DNA of 43,632 nucleotides, taken from positions 1 through 43,632 of the forward strand of contig DASPJR010000101.1 of the NCBI GenBank assembly GCA_035628505.1. The letters run 5' to 3'. The DNA comes from DASPJR01 sp035628505. GTDB taxonomy: Bacteria > Planctomycetota > SZUA-567 > H5-PLA8. The notes beneath the pieces were generated by a model, which worked only from the letters and a program-made list of their open reading frames with translations, was not told the origin of the DNA and searched no databases. This document shows positions 1 to 6,805 of the stretch, one piece after another (the first letter of the stretch is position 1; every line of letters begins with the position of its first letter). A program made the translations under genes and the position numbers.

Positions 1-234
1 GCGGCCGAAGACGATGGCGCCCTCTACTCCGTCTCCATCGGCAAGAGCGGCAATCCAAAGGTCCATCAGGTTGTCGCCAATCTGCTGGGCATGAGTGTCA
101 ACGACGCGGCGCGGCTGTGCCAGAAACCCATCGTGACGCTGGCAAAAGACATTTCGCTGAACGAAGCGCGCGACATCAAGCAGCAGTTGCAGGCCGTGAA
201 CGTGGTGGCCAAGATCACCAAGCGAAAACAATAA
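1..234 (+). CDS. C-terminal fragment of a protein with an L7/L12 C-terminal-like domain (5' end outside window)
   Basis: Frame 1 is open from the left edge to a TAA at 232-234, giving 77 residues. The last ~55 residues have the helix-helix-strand pattern of the ribosomal L7/L12 C-terminal domain: a VVANLLGMSVNDAARL helix, a PIVTLAKDISLNEA segment and an ending NVVAKITK strand, matching the family order of ligand helix, P-x-x-V-K, E-A-x-x-I-x-x-x-L and G-A-x-V. The first residues (ALYSVSIGKSG) look like the end of a preceding domain. In non-ribosomal proteins this fold acts as a protein-protein adaptor, so this is probably not L7/L12 itself, which would be about 120 residues with an Ala-rich hinge. 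The DUF58 gene begins about 30 bases downstream on the same strand, so the two may be co-transcribed. The assignment is by eye and moderate. Confidence 0.55.
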   Translation, partial: AAEDDGALYSVSIGKSGNPKVHQVVANLLGMSVNDAARLCQKPIVTLAKDISLNEARDIKQQLQAVNVVAKITKRKQ

Positions 235-264
235 GCGGACGTACTGCGCCGCGCCTGCGGAAAC

Positions 265-1647
265 GTGAATATGGAGAGTGCAAAACCGCGCCGCTTTGCA
301 TTTCGCCTCGTCGCTGCCGCGCTTGCGGTCGTGCGCTGGCCTGTGGAAGTCGCCACGCGCCTGACGCAGGATGGCTTTCTTTTTCTGATCCTCGCCCTCG
401 CCTGCGGCGTGCTTTCGTTCAGTTCCAGCACGTGGTCCAACATTCCCCTGCTGCTTTGCCTGGTGCTGATTTCGCTGTGGCTTCTGGCGATGTGGCAGGG
501 CCGGCGCTCGCTGCAGCAGATTTCGGTCAAGCGCAGTCATGTCGAACGCATCTTCGCCAACGAAAACCTGAGCGTCTCGCTGTCTTTGACCAATGCGTCA
601 GTCTGGCCGTGCACGGGCCTGGTGATCTCAGAACAGCTTGAAAACGATGATTCGCCGGCCGCGAGCCCTTCCGTGCCGCGCCAGACAACCGAAGCTGTTC
701 CGGCGCGAACCACGCCCGCGCGTGTTCCGGCCGCGTACGGCGGGACGTTCGTCACCGTTGTGGCAGGACGCGGCCAGGAGCGCGTAAAGTACAGTCTGAT
801 GCTGCGTCGTCGCGGAATTTACCGCTTCACCGACACGGTGATCCAGACCGAAGCGCCGCTGGGTTTTTTCAAGAGTTCCGTCGTGCGCCGCTCAGCCGGA
901 CGCCTGGTGGTCTATCCGAGGCTGGGCGAAGTCGACGCGTCTTTCTTTAAAGAACTCGATATGGCGCTCGATCACATCCGCCGCTCAAAGCCCTCGCGCG
1001 CCGAGGAAGATTTCCGCGGGCTGCGCGAATACCGCAAGGGCGACAACCCGAAGTGGATCCACTGGAAGAGCAGCGCGCGCAGCCAGAAGACGCTTGTAAA
1101 AGAATTCGAAGAGCCGCAGGCGCGGCGCGTGCTGCTGATCCTGGACACCAACCTGCAGCGCGTGGGCGTGCAGCGCTTTGCCGCGTTTGAAACGGCGCTC
1201 TCGTTCGCCGCGACGGTCGCACGCGACCTGGCGCGGCGCGGCTGCGAAGTGGAATGCGCGGCGCTTCAGCCGCGCGAAAAGGTGGCGCGCGCGACCATCA
1301 GCCGCGAACGGCGCAACCTTGACACGCTGCTGGAGATGCTGGCGGCGCTCAAGCGCGATGACCGTCGCAACCTCACAGCGCTCTCGGCAGTGCTCGAACG
1401 CCGGAGCCTGCACCGCGCCTATGTGCTGGTGCTCGGTTTGGGATCGCTGCGCGCCAAGGCCAGCCTTGCCTGGCTCAACACCGGAGACAACGGCGTGCGC
1501 GTCATCGATGTGCGCAGCGACGATTTCCGCCGCATCTTCCACCGCACGACATCCGGCGCCGCCCGCGAAGACATCGACGACGAACTGCTCGTCGGCCTCG
1601 ACGAAGAGGAAGCGGCTGAAGAACCCGCTCTGGCAGCCGGTGAGTGA
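265..1647 (+). CDS. DUF58 domain membrane-anchored protein (MoxR/Bat-type system)
   Basis: A protein of about 460 residues. Two adjacent hydrophobic segments (about 36-54 and 60-76) anchor it in the membrane. The DUF58 signature lies at residues 250-281: LREYRKGD, then IHWKSSAR and LVKEFEE. It is followed by LLILDTN (about 290-296), the start of the von Willebrand A-like half with its metal-site aspartate. DUF58 proteins usually sit beside a MoxR AAA+ ATPase and a transglutaminase-like membrane protein and are thought to act in assembly or maturation of envelope or metal enzymes; the precise substrate is unknown. The transglutaminase partner is present at 3576-5927, while no MoxR gene lies in the window. 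The start may be GTG 265 or ATG 271 (two codons later); neither has a convincing ribosome site. The C-terminus is acidic (DEEEAAEEP). Confidence 0.9.
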   Translation: MNMESAKPRRFAFRLVAAALAVVRWPVEVATRLTQDGFLFLILALACGVLSFSSSTWSNIPLLLCLVLISLWLLAMWQGRRSLQQISVKRSHVERIFANENLSVSLSLTNASVWPCTGLVISEQLENDDSPAASPSVPRQTTEAVPARTTPARVPAAYGGTFVTVVAGRGQERVKYSLMLRRRGIYRFTDTVIQTEAPLGFFKSSVVRRSAGRLVVYPRLGEVDASFFKELDMALDHIRRSKPSRAEEDFRGLREYRKGDNPKWIHWKSSARSQKTLVKEFEEPQARRVLLILDTNLQRVGVQRFAAFETALSFAATVARDLARRGCEVECAALQPREKVARATISRERRNLDTLLEMLAALKRDDRRNLTALSAVLERRSLHRAYVLVLGLGSLRAKASLAWLNTGDNGVRVIDVRSDDFRRIFHRTTSGAAREDIDDELLVGLDEEEAAEEPALAAGE

Positions 1648-1681
1648 ACTGGGCAGTACCCGTTCTGCTCTTCTCTTAACG

Positions 1682-1740
1682 ACGCAGAGGCACAGAGAGC
1701 GCAGAGTCCGCAGAGAATTTTTTTGAGGAACTCTGTGTCG
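1682..1740. repeat. Nonamer array, CRCAGAG core, with short facing arm
   Basis: Four head-to-tail 9-base units follow the DUF58 gene: ACGCAGAGG (1682), CACAGAGAG (1691), CGCAGAGTC (1700) and CGCAGAGAA (1709). A T-run and a partial facing arm (CTCTGTGTCGC, about 1730-1740) come next. It belongs to the same family as the arrays at 6731, 9488, 23792, 29088 and 43052. Confidence 0.8.
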
Positions 1741-1750
1741 CCCTCCACTG

Positions 1751-1898
1751 GGTGGCCCGGCCCAACGGGCCGGGTGCCGAAGGCACAAGAAGCCCCAGCT
1801 TAAACGCGGGAATTCTATTTTCGCGCACACATCGACGGGCCACGTCACCCGTGAGGCTTCTTGTCGCTGCGCGACACGGCCCCTTGGGCCGTGCCACC
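1751..1898. repeat. REPIN-like inverted pair of GTGG double-hairpin elements
   Basis: Two 44-base elements face each other (1751-1794 on plus, 1855-1898 on minus). Each has GTGG, then an 8-bp hairpin with a 3-base loop, then a 5-bp hairpin with a 3-base loop, then ACAAGAAGCC. Stem 1 is CCCGGCCC/GGGCCGGG in one copy and CACGGCCC/GGGCCGTG in the other. Stem 2 is GTGCC/GGCAC in one and GTCGC/GCGAC in the other. The stem differences are paired, so the folded structure is kept while the sequence differs. The GTGG head before a hairpin is typical of REP elements mobilised by RAYT transposases; no RAYT gene is in the window. Confidence 0.8.
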
Positions 1899-1927
1899 CC
1901 GGACGATGGGCTTACATTGGAAACTCG

Positions 1928-3196
1928 TTACTTCGGCTGGCCGGGGATCGCCACCGGGGCTTGTGCGAGCGGCTGTTTCCAATCGAAGTGCGGCGGCGTC
2001 AGGTCCTGCGTGCTGTTCATGGCCTGCGTCCAGCTGATCTCCTGGCCGGTGTACGCGGCCATGCGTCCCTGAATTGCCAGCAGCGTGCTGTAGGACATGT
2101 AGACGCCGTTGTTGATCGGCTTGCCGCTACGGATCGACGCGAAAAGTTCATCGTGCTCGATCTGGTAATGGTCTTTGTGTTTGGTGGTGTCCTTGAGCAC
2201 CTCGCCATTGAGTTTGACGATCTGGCTGCCGCGCGTGTTGAATTCAGCCCGGCCTTCGGTGCCGTGAACGATGGCGCTGATCTCGTTCTTGCAGCCGGAC
2301 TGCTGCCGGCAGGTCGCTATGAACGGAACGCCATTTTCATACGTATAGGTCACAGCAAAATGGTCGTAGATGTTGCCGTACTCGGGGGCGTTGCGCTGAA
2401 TGCGTCCGCCGGTTGCGATGGCCTTGGCCGGGTACTTATCGCCGATCGCCCAGAGGCACACGTCCAGCATGTGGACATGCTGCTCGACATTGAAATCCCC
2501 CGACAGCCAGTTGAAGTAGTACCAATTTCGCATCTGGTATTCCATGTCGGTCTGATTCGGCTGGCGCGGCTTGACCCAGATCGGACCGCGGTAATCGTTG
2601 GCCTGCATCGCGACGATACGGCCGATCGCGCCGGCATGAACTTTCGCGATCGTGTCGCGTACGTTGCCGTCGTAGCGCATGCATAGCCCCGAGACGATGG
2701 AGAGCTTCTTCTGTTCGGCAAGCGTGCACGATTCCAGCACGCTGCGCACGCCGGGCGAGTCCACGGCCACCGGCTTTTCTGCAAACACATGCTTGTTCGC
2801 TTCAACGGCAGCACGCAGATGCATCGGCCGGAAATTCGGCGGCGTGGCCAGCAGCACCACATCGGATTGCTCGATCACGCGCTTGTACGCGTCGAACCCT
2901 GTGTAGCAGCGCTCGGCCGGCACATCGATGCGGCCAGCAATGTCGGATTCCTTTTTAAGAATGTTCAGACTGCTTTCAATGCGGTCGGAGAACGCGTCTC
3001 CCATTGCGGTGAGCTTCGTATTGGCGTCGGCGCACAGCGCCTGCTTGGCCGCGCCTGTCCCTCGGCCGCCACAGCCGATGAGACCCACGCGCAGGGTGTC
3101 ATTGCCCGCGGCGTAGGCACGCGATGCGATGCTTGCGGCGACTGCGGCGGCAGCGCTTCCCTGGATGAAGTTGCGGCGGGTCGGTTCGAGGCTCAT
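1928..3196 (-). CDS. Tat-exported Gfo/Idh/MocA family oxidoreductase
   Basis: A 422-residue protein. The start is set at ATG 3196 because AAGGAGAA lies 7 bases upstream; an in-frame extension of 12 codons is not needed. Residues 5-31 form a twin-arginine signal (PTRRNFIQGSAAAA to AYAAG), so the folded enzyme is probably exported with its NAD(P) cofactor. The Rossmann motif GLIGCGGRG is at 38-46 and the family EKP motif (FAEKPVAVD) at about 138-146, with the lysine expected at the active site. The C-terminal half is the usual alpha/beta dimerisation and substrate domain. Family members oxidise or rearrange sugars, inositols and related polyols, and PVC genomes hold many exported paralogues next to sulfatases; the substrate cannot be read from sequence. 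It lies on the strand opposite to its neighbours, between the DUF58 and transglutaminase genes. Confidence 0.93.
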   Translation of the reverse strand: MSLEPTRRNFIQGSAAAAVAASIASRAYAAGNDTLRVGLIGCGGRGTGAAKQALCADANTKLTAMGDAFSDRIESSLNILKKESDIAGRIDVPAERCYTGFDAYKRVIEQSDVVLLATPPNFRPMHLRAAVEANKHVFAEKPVAVDSPGVRSVLESCTLAEQKKLSIVSGLCMRYDGNVRDTIAKVHAGAIGRIVAMQANDYRGPIWVKPRQPNQTDMEYQMRNWYYFNWLSGDFNVEQHVHMLDVCLWAIGDKYPAKAIATGGRIQRNAPEYGNIYDHFAVTYTYENGVPFIATCRQQSGCKNEISAIVHGTEGRAEFNTRGSQIVKLNGEVLKDTTKHKDHYQIEHDELFASIRSGKPINNGVYMSYSTLLAIQGRMAAYTGQEISWTQAMNSTQDLTPPHFDWKQPLAQAPVAIPGQPK

Positions 3197-3575
3197 GCGG
3201 ATTCTCCTTGTGAGGTTGTCGCATATATGCAACCGTCTGAATAAGGCTACAATGATCAGCCCGCCAGAGGCACAAAAAAATGTGGAAAAGTTTTAACGGC
3301 CTCAGCGCGAAGACAGGAAGACTCCAAAGACACGATGTGTGGAATGGGCTACGAAGACAAACGATAATAGGCGGTTCAGCGCGTTCCTTCTCCCCTCCGG
3401 GGAGAAGGCCGAGCGAGCGAAGCGAGACCGGGATGAGGGGTAACCGTCGCCAGAACAAGGCACGCGTCGAAGTTTTTGAAGTACTCGCGCCTCTGGCGCC
3501 CCGGCGTTCTGGAGAATTTTCCATTCGGCTCTTCACTGTTGTGGACGCCTCGAAAACGGAGTAGATTGTAGGCGT
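3197..3575. other. 379-base intergenic region with one hairpin repeat
   Basis: This separates the divergent Gfo/Idh and transglutaminase-like genes. It holds a decayed octamer-type stretch (about 3307-3334, GGAAGACTCCAAAGACACGA) and the hairpin repeat at 3386-3441. Open frames across it have no recognisable protein character. Promoters for both flanking genes should lie here, but I see no convincing -35/-10 pair. Confidence 0.5.
3386..3441. repeat. Hairpin repeat with GAGC-rich tail
   Basis: CCTTCTCCCC (3386-3395), TCC, GGGGAGAAGG (3399-3408) form a perfect 10-bp stem with a 3-base loop. CCGAGCGAGCGAAGCGAGACC and GGGATGAGGGG follow. I recall similar hairpins as dispersed intergenic elements in many unrelated bacterial genomes. 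Only one copy is in this window. Confidence 0.6.
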
Positions 3576-5927
3576 ATGGACCTCTACCGCATCCTGCGCG
3601 TATCGCTCTATTTCCTGGCGGGCACGGCGGCCGCCTCCTTATCTATTGCCGAATTCGATCCCACGTACCTGATTGCGACCGTGCTGGCCTGCGCGGCGGC
3701 GTTTTTCCTTGTCGACAGCGGACGCCTGCGTTCACCTCAGTTCGTCTTCGTCGCGGCGCTGACTTTGGCGCTGCTGGTGTGGCATTTTCTGCCGCTGCGC
3801 ATGCGTGATGACGGTTGGAGCAAGTTTGGCCCCGCCACGATCGCACATTTTCTCTGCTCGCTGCAGATCCTTCTGCTGCTGTTTGTGCCGTACAGTGAAG
3901 TCGTCCTGCTGCTGATCGGCATATCGTCGCTGGCAACCGTCCTCATTTCAGCGGTGATCGACCACAATGCCAATCTGATCCTGCGCCTGAGCTGCTTCGT
4001 CGTCTTTACGTCCTGGACGCTGTTCATCCATGCGCTCTGGCGTGCGCGCGAACGGTTCTGGCTGGTACAACGTCAATCGGGCGGACGCGCGGGGGGCGCG
4101 GGAGTTCTCAGCGAACCGGGCGAGGCGACGCGCATCATTCCCGAACGTGCGCTGGCACAGGGCGTCTCGATGACGGCGGTTCTGTCCATCAGCTGCCTGG
4201 CGATGGGCCTGCTACTGTTCTTCTCCGCCCCACGCATGGAACGCGTCACGGGGTTCATTGAAAGCCTGCAGCGCACAGCGCCACAGCAGGTCCAGACCGG
4301 AACAGGACAAGGCGGACTGTTCCGCGGCGAATCGCAGACTACGAAGTCGGGCTGGGACGAGAGCGTGCGGCTGGACCGCCTCGGTCCGGTGCAGGAGAAT
4401 CTCGGACAGGCACTGGGCGTCTCGTTTACGCCGCTTCCGAAGAATCTCCCGGAAGCCAACGGCTGCATTTACCTGCGTGGCATGGCCTTCAGCCAGATGC
4501 GCGAAGGCGTCTGGAACCCGTCGAACGAACGCTTTCCGGCGATTGAAGCCGAGAACGATAATCCCATCGAGGTCGACGACCCATCGTCGCCGAACGTAGC
4601 GCGCTCGAAGGAACTCATCCGGCAGACGTTCGACAGCGTCAATATTCTAAGCCGCACCTATTTTGCAGTCGCTCCGATTGCGAAGGTTGCCGCGCGGCGC
4701 GTGGAACTGGACCGCGAAGGCGTGCTTCACACCTCCGGAAACCAGCGCCTCGATGTTTATGAGATCTGGTCGCACCGGCCGCTGCATGTTCAGGATCTGC
4801 CTTCCGACGCCGTGGCCGAACATCCCAACCGCGCGGCGTATGTGAATGACTCGGGCTTGCGGCCGGACGTGCTGAGCGAAGTGCGCGCGCTCGCGGTGGA
4901 GATCACGAAGGACGCTGTCACCGACCTGCAGAAGGCGCGCAGTATTCTTGAATACCTGAAGCACAACCCGCGCTACAAATACACGCTGCGGCTCAATGAA
5001 CTTCAGCGCGCCGGCGATCATATTCACGAATTTCTGCTCAGCCCGCTCGATCACCAGCGCCGCGGACATTGTGGCTACTTTGCGTCGGCATTCGTGGTTC
5101 TCTGCCGGCTCAACGATCTGCCCGCACGCCTGGTCTCCGGCTTTGCCGCACGCGTGCCGGATAAGTACGACGAGAGCACCGCGCGCATGGTCTTCAACAA
5201 TGCAGACGCGCACGCCTGGGGTGAGATCTTTTTCAAGGGTTATGGCTGGATCATCTTCGATCCAACGCCATCCAACCACGAAGCAGCCCCCGAAACGGAC
5301 ATCGCAGCCGCCGGCACTGCGGGGCGAGCGGCACAGAATTCAGACAAAGTGGGCACAGCGGGGGACGTGAGCACGCTGCAGAAGGCGTGGGAGACGTTGA
5401 TCGGCTACAACAGCCACGAACAGCGCGCGATGTATGACCGCATGGGCGAGGCGATGCGCACTAGCCTGGGCGGCGCGGGGATGCTGTATTCCGGCAGCGG
5501 CGCCGGGGGGTGGGTTGCGGCGGTGCTGGCCTGGGCTGCCACGGGCATGATGCTGTTCTGGATGGTACAGGTGTTCCTGCGGCGCGGGCGGCGGCGCGTG
5601 TACAAAGGCAGCTCTGGAACCGGCCGCACGCAGGCGGCGCTCTCCTTCTACAACGATCTGCTGCAGGTCCTCTCGCGGCGCGGCTTCGTGCGCAAGCCCG
5701 GCCAGACGCCGCGCGAATTTGCCGAATTCGTGGTGCGGCAGGGCGGTGAACAGTTCGCCTCGGTGCTGCTGGTGACGAGCGTCTTCGAGAGCGTGCGCTA
5801 CGGCGAAGCAGAGATGAGCCAGGACGAATTCAACAGCCTTCAGAACGCGCTCGACCACCTGCGCGATCTCACTTTCGGCACTCCCGGCACTTCCGCCGGA
5901 AGCTCTGCGTCACTTCCGCGAACATGA
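3576..5927 (+). CDS. TgpA-like transglutaminase-fold membrane protein
   Basis: A 783-residue protein. The first ~215 residues hold about six membrane helices (DUF3488/TgpA_N-like), with one more around 198-217. A large extracytoplasmic domain follows, with the transglutaminase core at about 440-570. The predicted triad is Cys499 in RRGHCGYFA, His547 in NNADAHAWGE and Asp562 in WIIFDPTPSN. A further helix at about 646-668 returns the chain to the cytoplasm, followed by a DUF4129-like tail (about 685-765, with TPREFAEFV). This is the full architecture of the TgpA family, whose members act as membrane-bound cysteine transglutaminases or proteases and are often encoded with DUF58 and MoxR genes. 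Here the DUF58 gene is 1.9 kb upstream, with an opposite-strand gene between. The start ATG 3576 has only a weak ribosome site. Confidence 0.92.
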   Translation: MDLYRILRVSLYFLAGTAAASLSIAEFDPTYLIATVLACAAAFFLVDSGRLRSPQFVFVAALTLALLVWHFLPLRMRDDGWSKFGPATIAHFLCSLQILLLLFVPYSEVVLLLIGISSLATVLISAVIDHNANLILRLSCFVVFTSWTLFIHALWRARERFWLVQRQSGGRAGGAGVLSEPGEATRIIPERALAQGVSMTAVLSISCLAMGLLLFFSAPRMERVTGFIESLQRTAPQQVQTGTGQGGLFRGESQTTKSGWDESVRLDRLGPVQENLGQALGVSFTPLPKNLPEANGCIYLRGMAFSQMREGVWNPSNERFPAIEAENDNPIEVDDPSSPNVARSKELIRQTFDSVNILSRTYFAVAPIAKVAARRVELDREGVLHTSGNQRLDVYEIWSHRPLHVQDLPSDAVAEHPNRAAYVNDSGLRPDVLSEVRALAVEITKDAVTDLQKARSILEYLKHNPRYKYTLRLNELQRAGDHIHEFLLSPLDHQRRGHCGYFASAFVVLCRLNDLPARLVSGFAARVPDKYDESTARMVFNNADAHAWGEIFFKGYGWIIFDPTPSNHEAAPETDIAAAGTAGRAAQNSDKVGTAGDVSTLQKAWETLIGYNSHEQRAMYDRMGEAMRTSLGGAGMLYSGSGAGGWVAAVLAWAATGMMLFWMVQVFLRRGRRRVYKGSSGTGRTQAALSFYNDLLQVLSRRGFVRKPGQTPREFAEFVVRQGGEQFASVLLVTSVFESVRYGEAEMSQDEFNSLQNALDHLRDLTFGTPGTSAGSSASLPRT

Positions 5928-5946
5928 CGATACTTCTCATTGCCAA

Positions 5947-5967
5947 TTTCGGTTTGCGGATTGCGGA
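5947..5967. repeat. Short heptamer array TTGCGGA
   Basis: A degenerate unit TTTCGGT and two exact TTGCGGA units lie head to tail just upstream of the LysM gene. It is a short instance of the 7-base array type seen at 11022, 17433 and 24510, with a different unit sequence. Confidence 0.55.
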
Positions 5968-5976
5968 TTTTGAAAA

Positions 5977-6723
5977 ATGAAAGTAGTGCTGCAAGTCCTT
6001 TCTTTCTACCTTGCGCTGCAATCGGCTTACGGCTCTGAATCCATTCTGGCCAATGCGAGCAGCGGCGAGACCGCCATCTCTGTCATCGCTGGCGCAGCCC
6101 GCAAGCTGTCACTGCGCGTGGAAAAAAACACGCTGGCGCTGAATACCGAGAATCTACCCGACGGCAACGCGCTCCAGCCCGACCAGCCGCTGAGCGTCAT
6201 GGCGGTTGATCTCTCGTCGGCACGCGCGCTCACCGTGACGTTTGGCATCAGCGACGGCCGAGGCCGGGTGCGCTCGGTCGGCGTGCTTCTCGCGGAAGGC
6301 GGCGGAACGTGGAAGGTCGCGTCTGAATGGAGCGTCGAATGCGGGCCGCTGGGCGAGCTTGGGTTTCAGCGTGAGAAACAGTCGTTCGCGTCGGCTGCGC
6401 CGGACACGCTCACGCGCCAGACGAAGCGAACGCACGTGGAAGGTGTTGTCGACAAGCTGGATTGCGGCTGCCTGATCTGCGGCGACCGCACGACGGAGAC
6501 GATCGAAGACGAGCGCTTTGTGTGGAAACCGCAGACGGGGACGCTTGAGCGCGTCAGTTACGAGAAACGCTACGTCGTCCAGCCCGGCGAAGGGTTCCTC
6601 GCCATCGCGCGAAAAGCGCTCGGCGACGCCCGCCTGCTCGCGCGCATTCAGCGCCTCAACCCCGACCTGAAACCCGCCAGCGTGCTGCAGCCGGGCCAGA
6701 AGATCCTCGTCGCGAAAGAGTGA
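5977..6723 (+). CDS. Secreted LysM-domain protein
   Basis: A 248-residue protein. Residues 1-19 look like a signal peptide (MKVVLQVLSFYLALQSAYG). The last 50 residues are one LysM repeat (YVVQPGEGFLAIARKALGD to LQPGQKILVAKE), which binds glycan chains and should hold the protein at the cell wall or outer surface. The middle has no domain I recognise. It has one isolated cysteine at 122 and a tight cluster at 163-168 (LDCGCLICGD), which could form disulfides after export or bind a metal. The gene starts 49 bases after the transglutaminase-like gene on the same strand and may share its transcript. A nonamer repeat begins 8 bases after the stop. Confidence 0.85.
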   Translation: MKVVLQVLSFYLALQSAYGSESILANASSGETAISVIAGAARKLSLRVEKNTLALNTENLPDGNALQPDQPLSVMAVDLSSARALTVTFGISDGRGRVRSVGVLLAEGGGTWKVASEWSVECGPLGELGFQREKQSFASAAPDTLTRQTKRTHVEGVVDKLDCGCLICGDRTTETIEDERFVWKPQTGTLERVSYEKRYVVQPGEGFLAIARKALGDARLLARIQRLNPDLKPASVLQPGQKILVAKE

Positions 6724-6730
6724 ATTTCTC

Positions 6731-6800
6731 ACCACGGAGATCACAGAGAGCACAGAGGAATATCTTTTTTAAAACTCTCCTCTGTTGCCTGTGTGTGACC
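6731..6800. repeat. Nonamer array pair, CACAGAG core
   Basis: The left arm is ACCACGGAG, ATCACAGAG, AGCACAGAG (6731-6757). The right arm is a degraded complement (CTCCTCTGTTGCCTGTGTGTGA, about 6777-6798). It sits between two convergent genes, and the tail of the downstream cytochrome gene starts close to its right arm. It may act as a hairpin at the transcript ends, which is an inference. Confidence 0.7.
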
Positions 6801-6805
6801 TGCCC

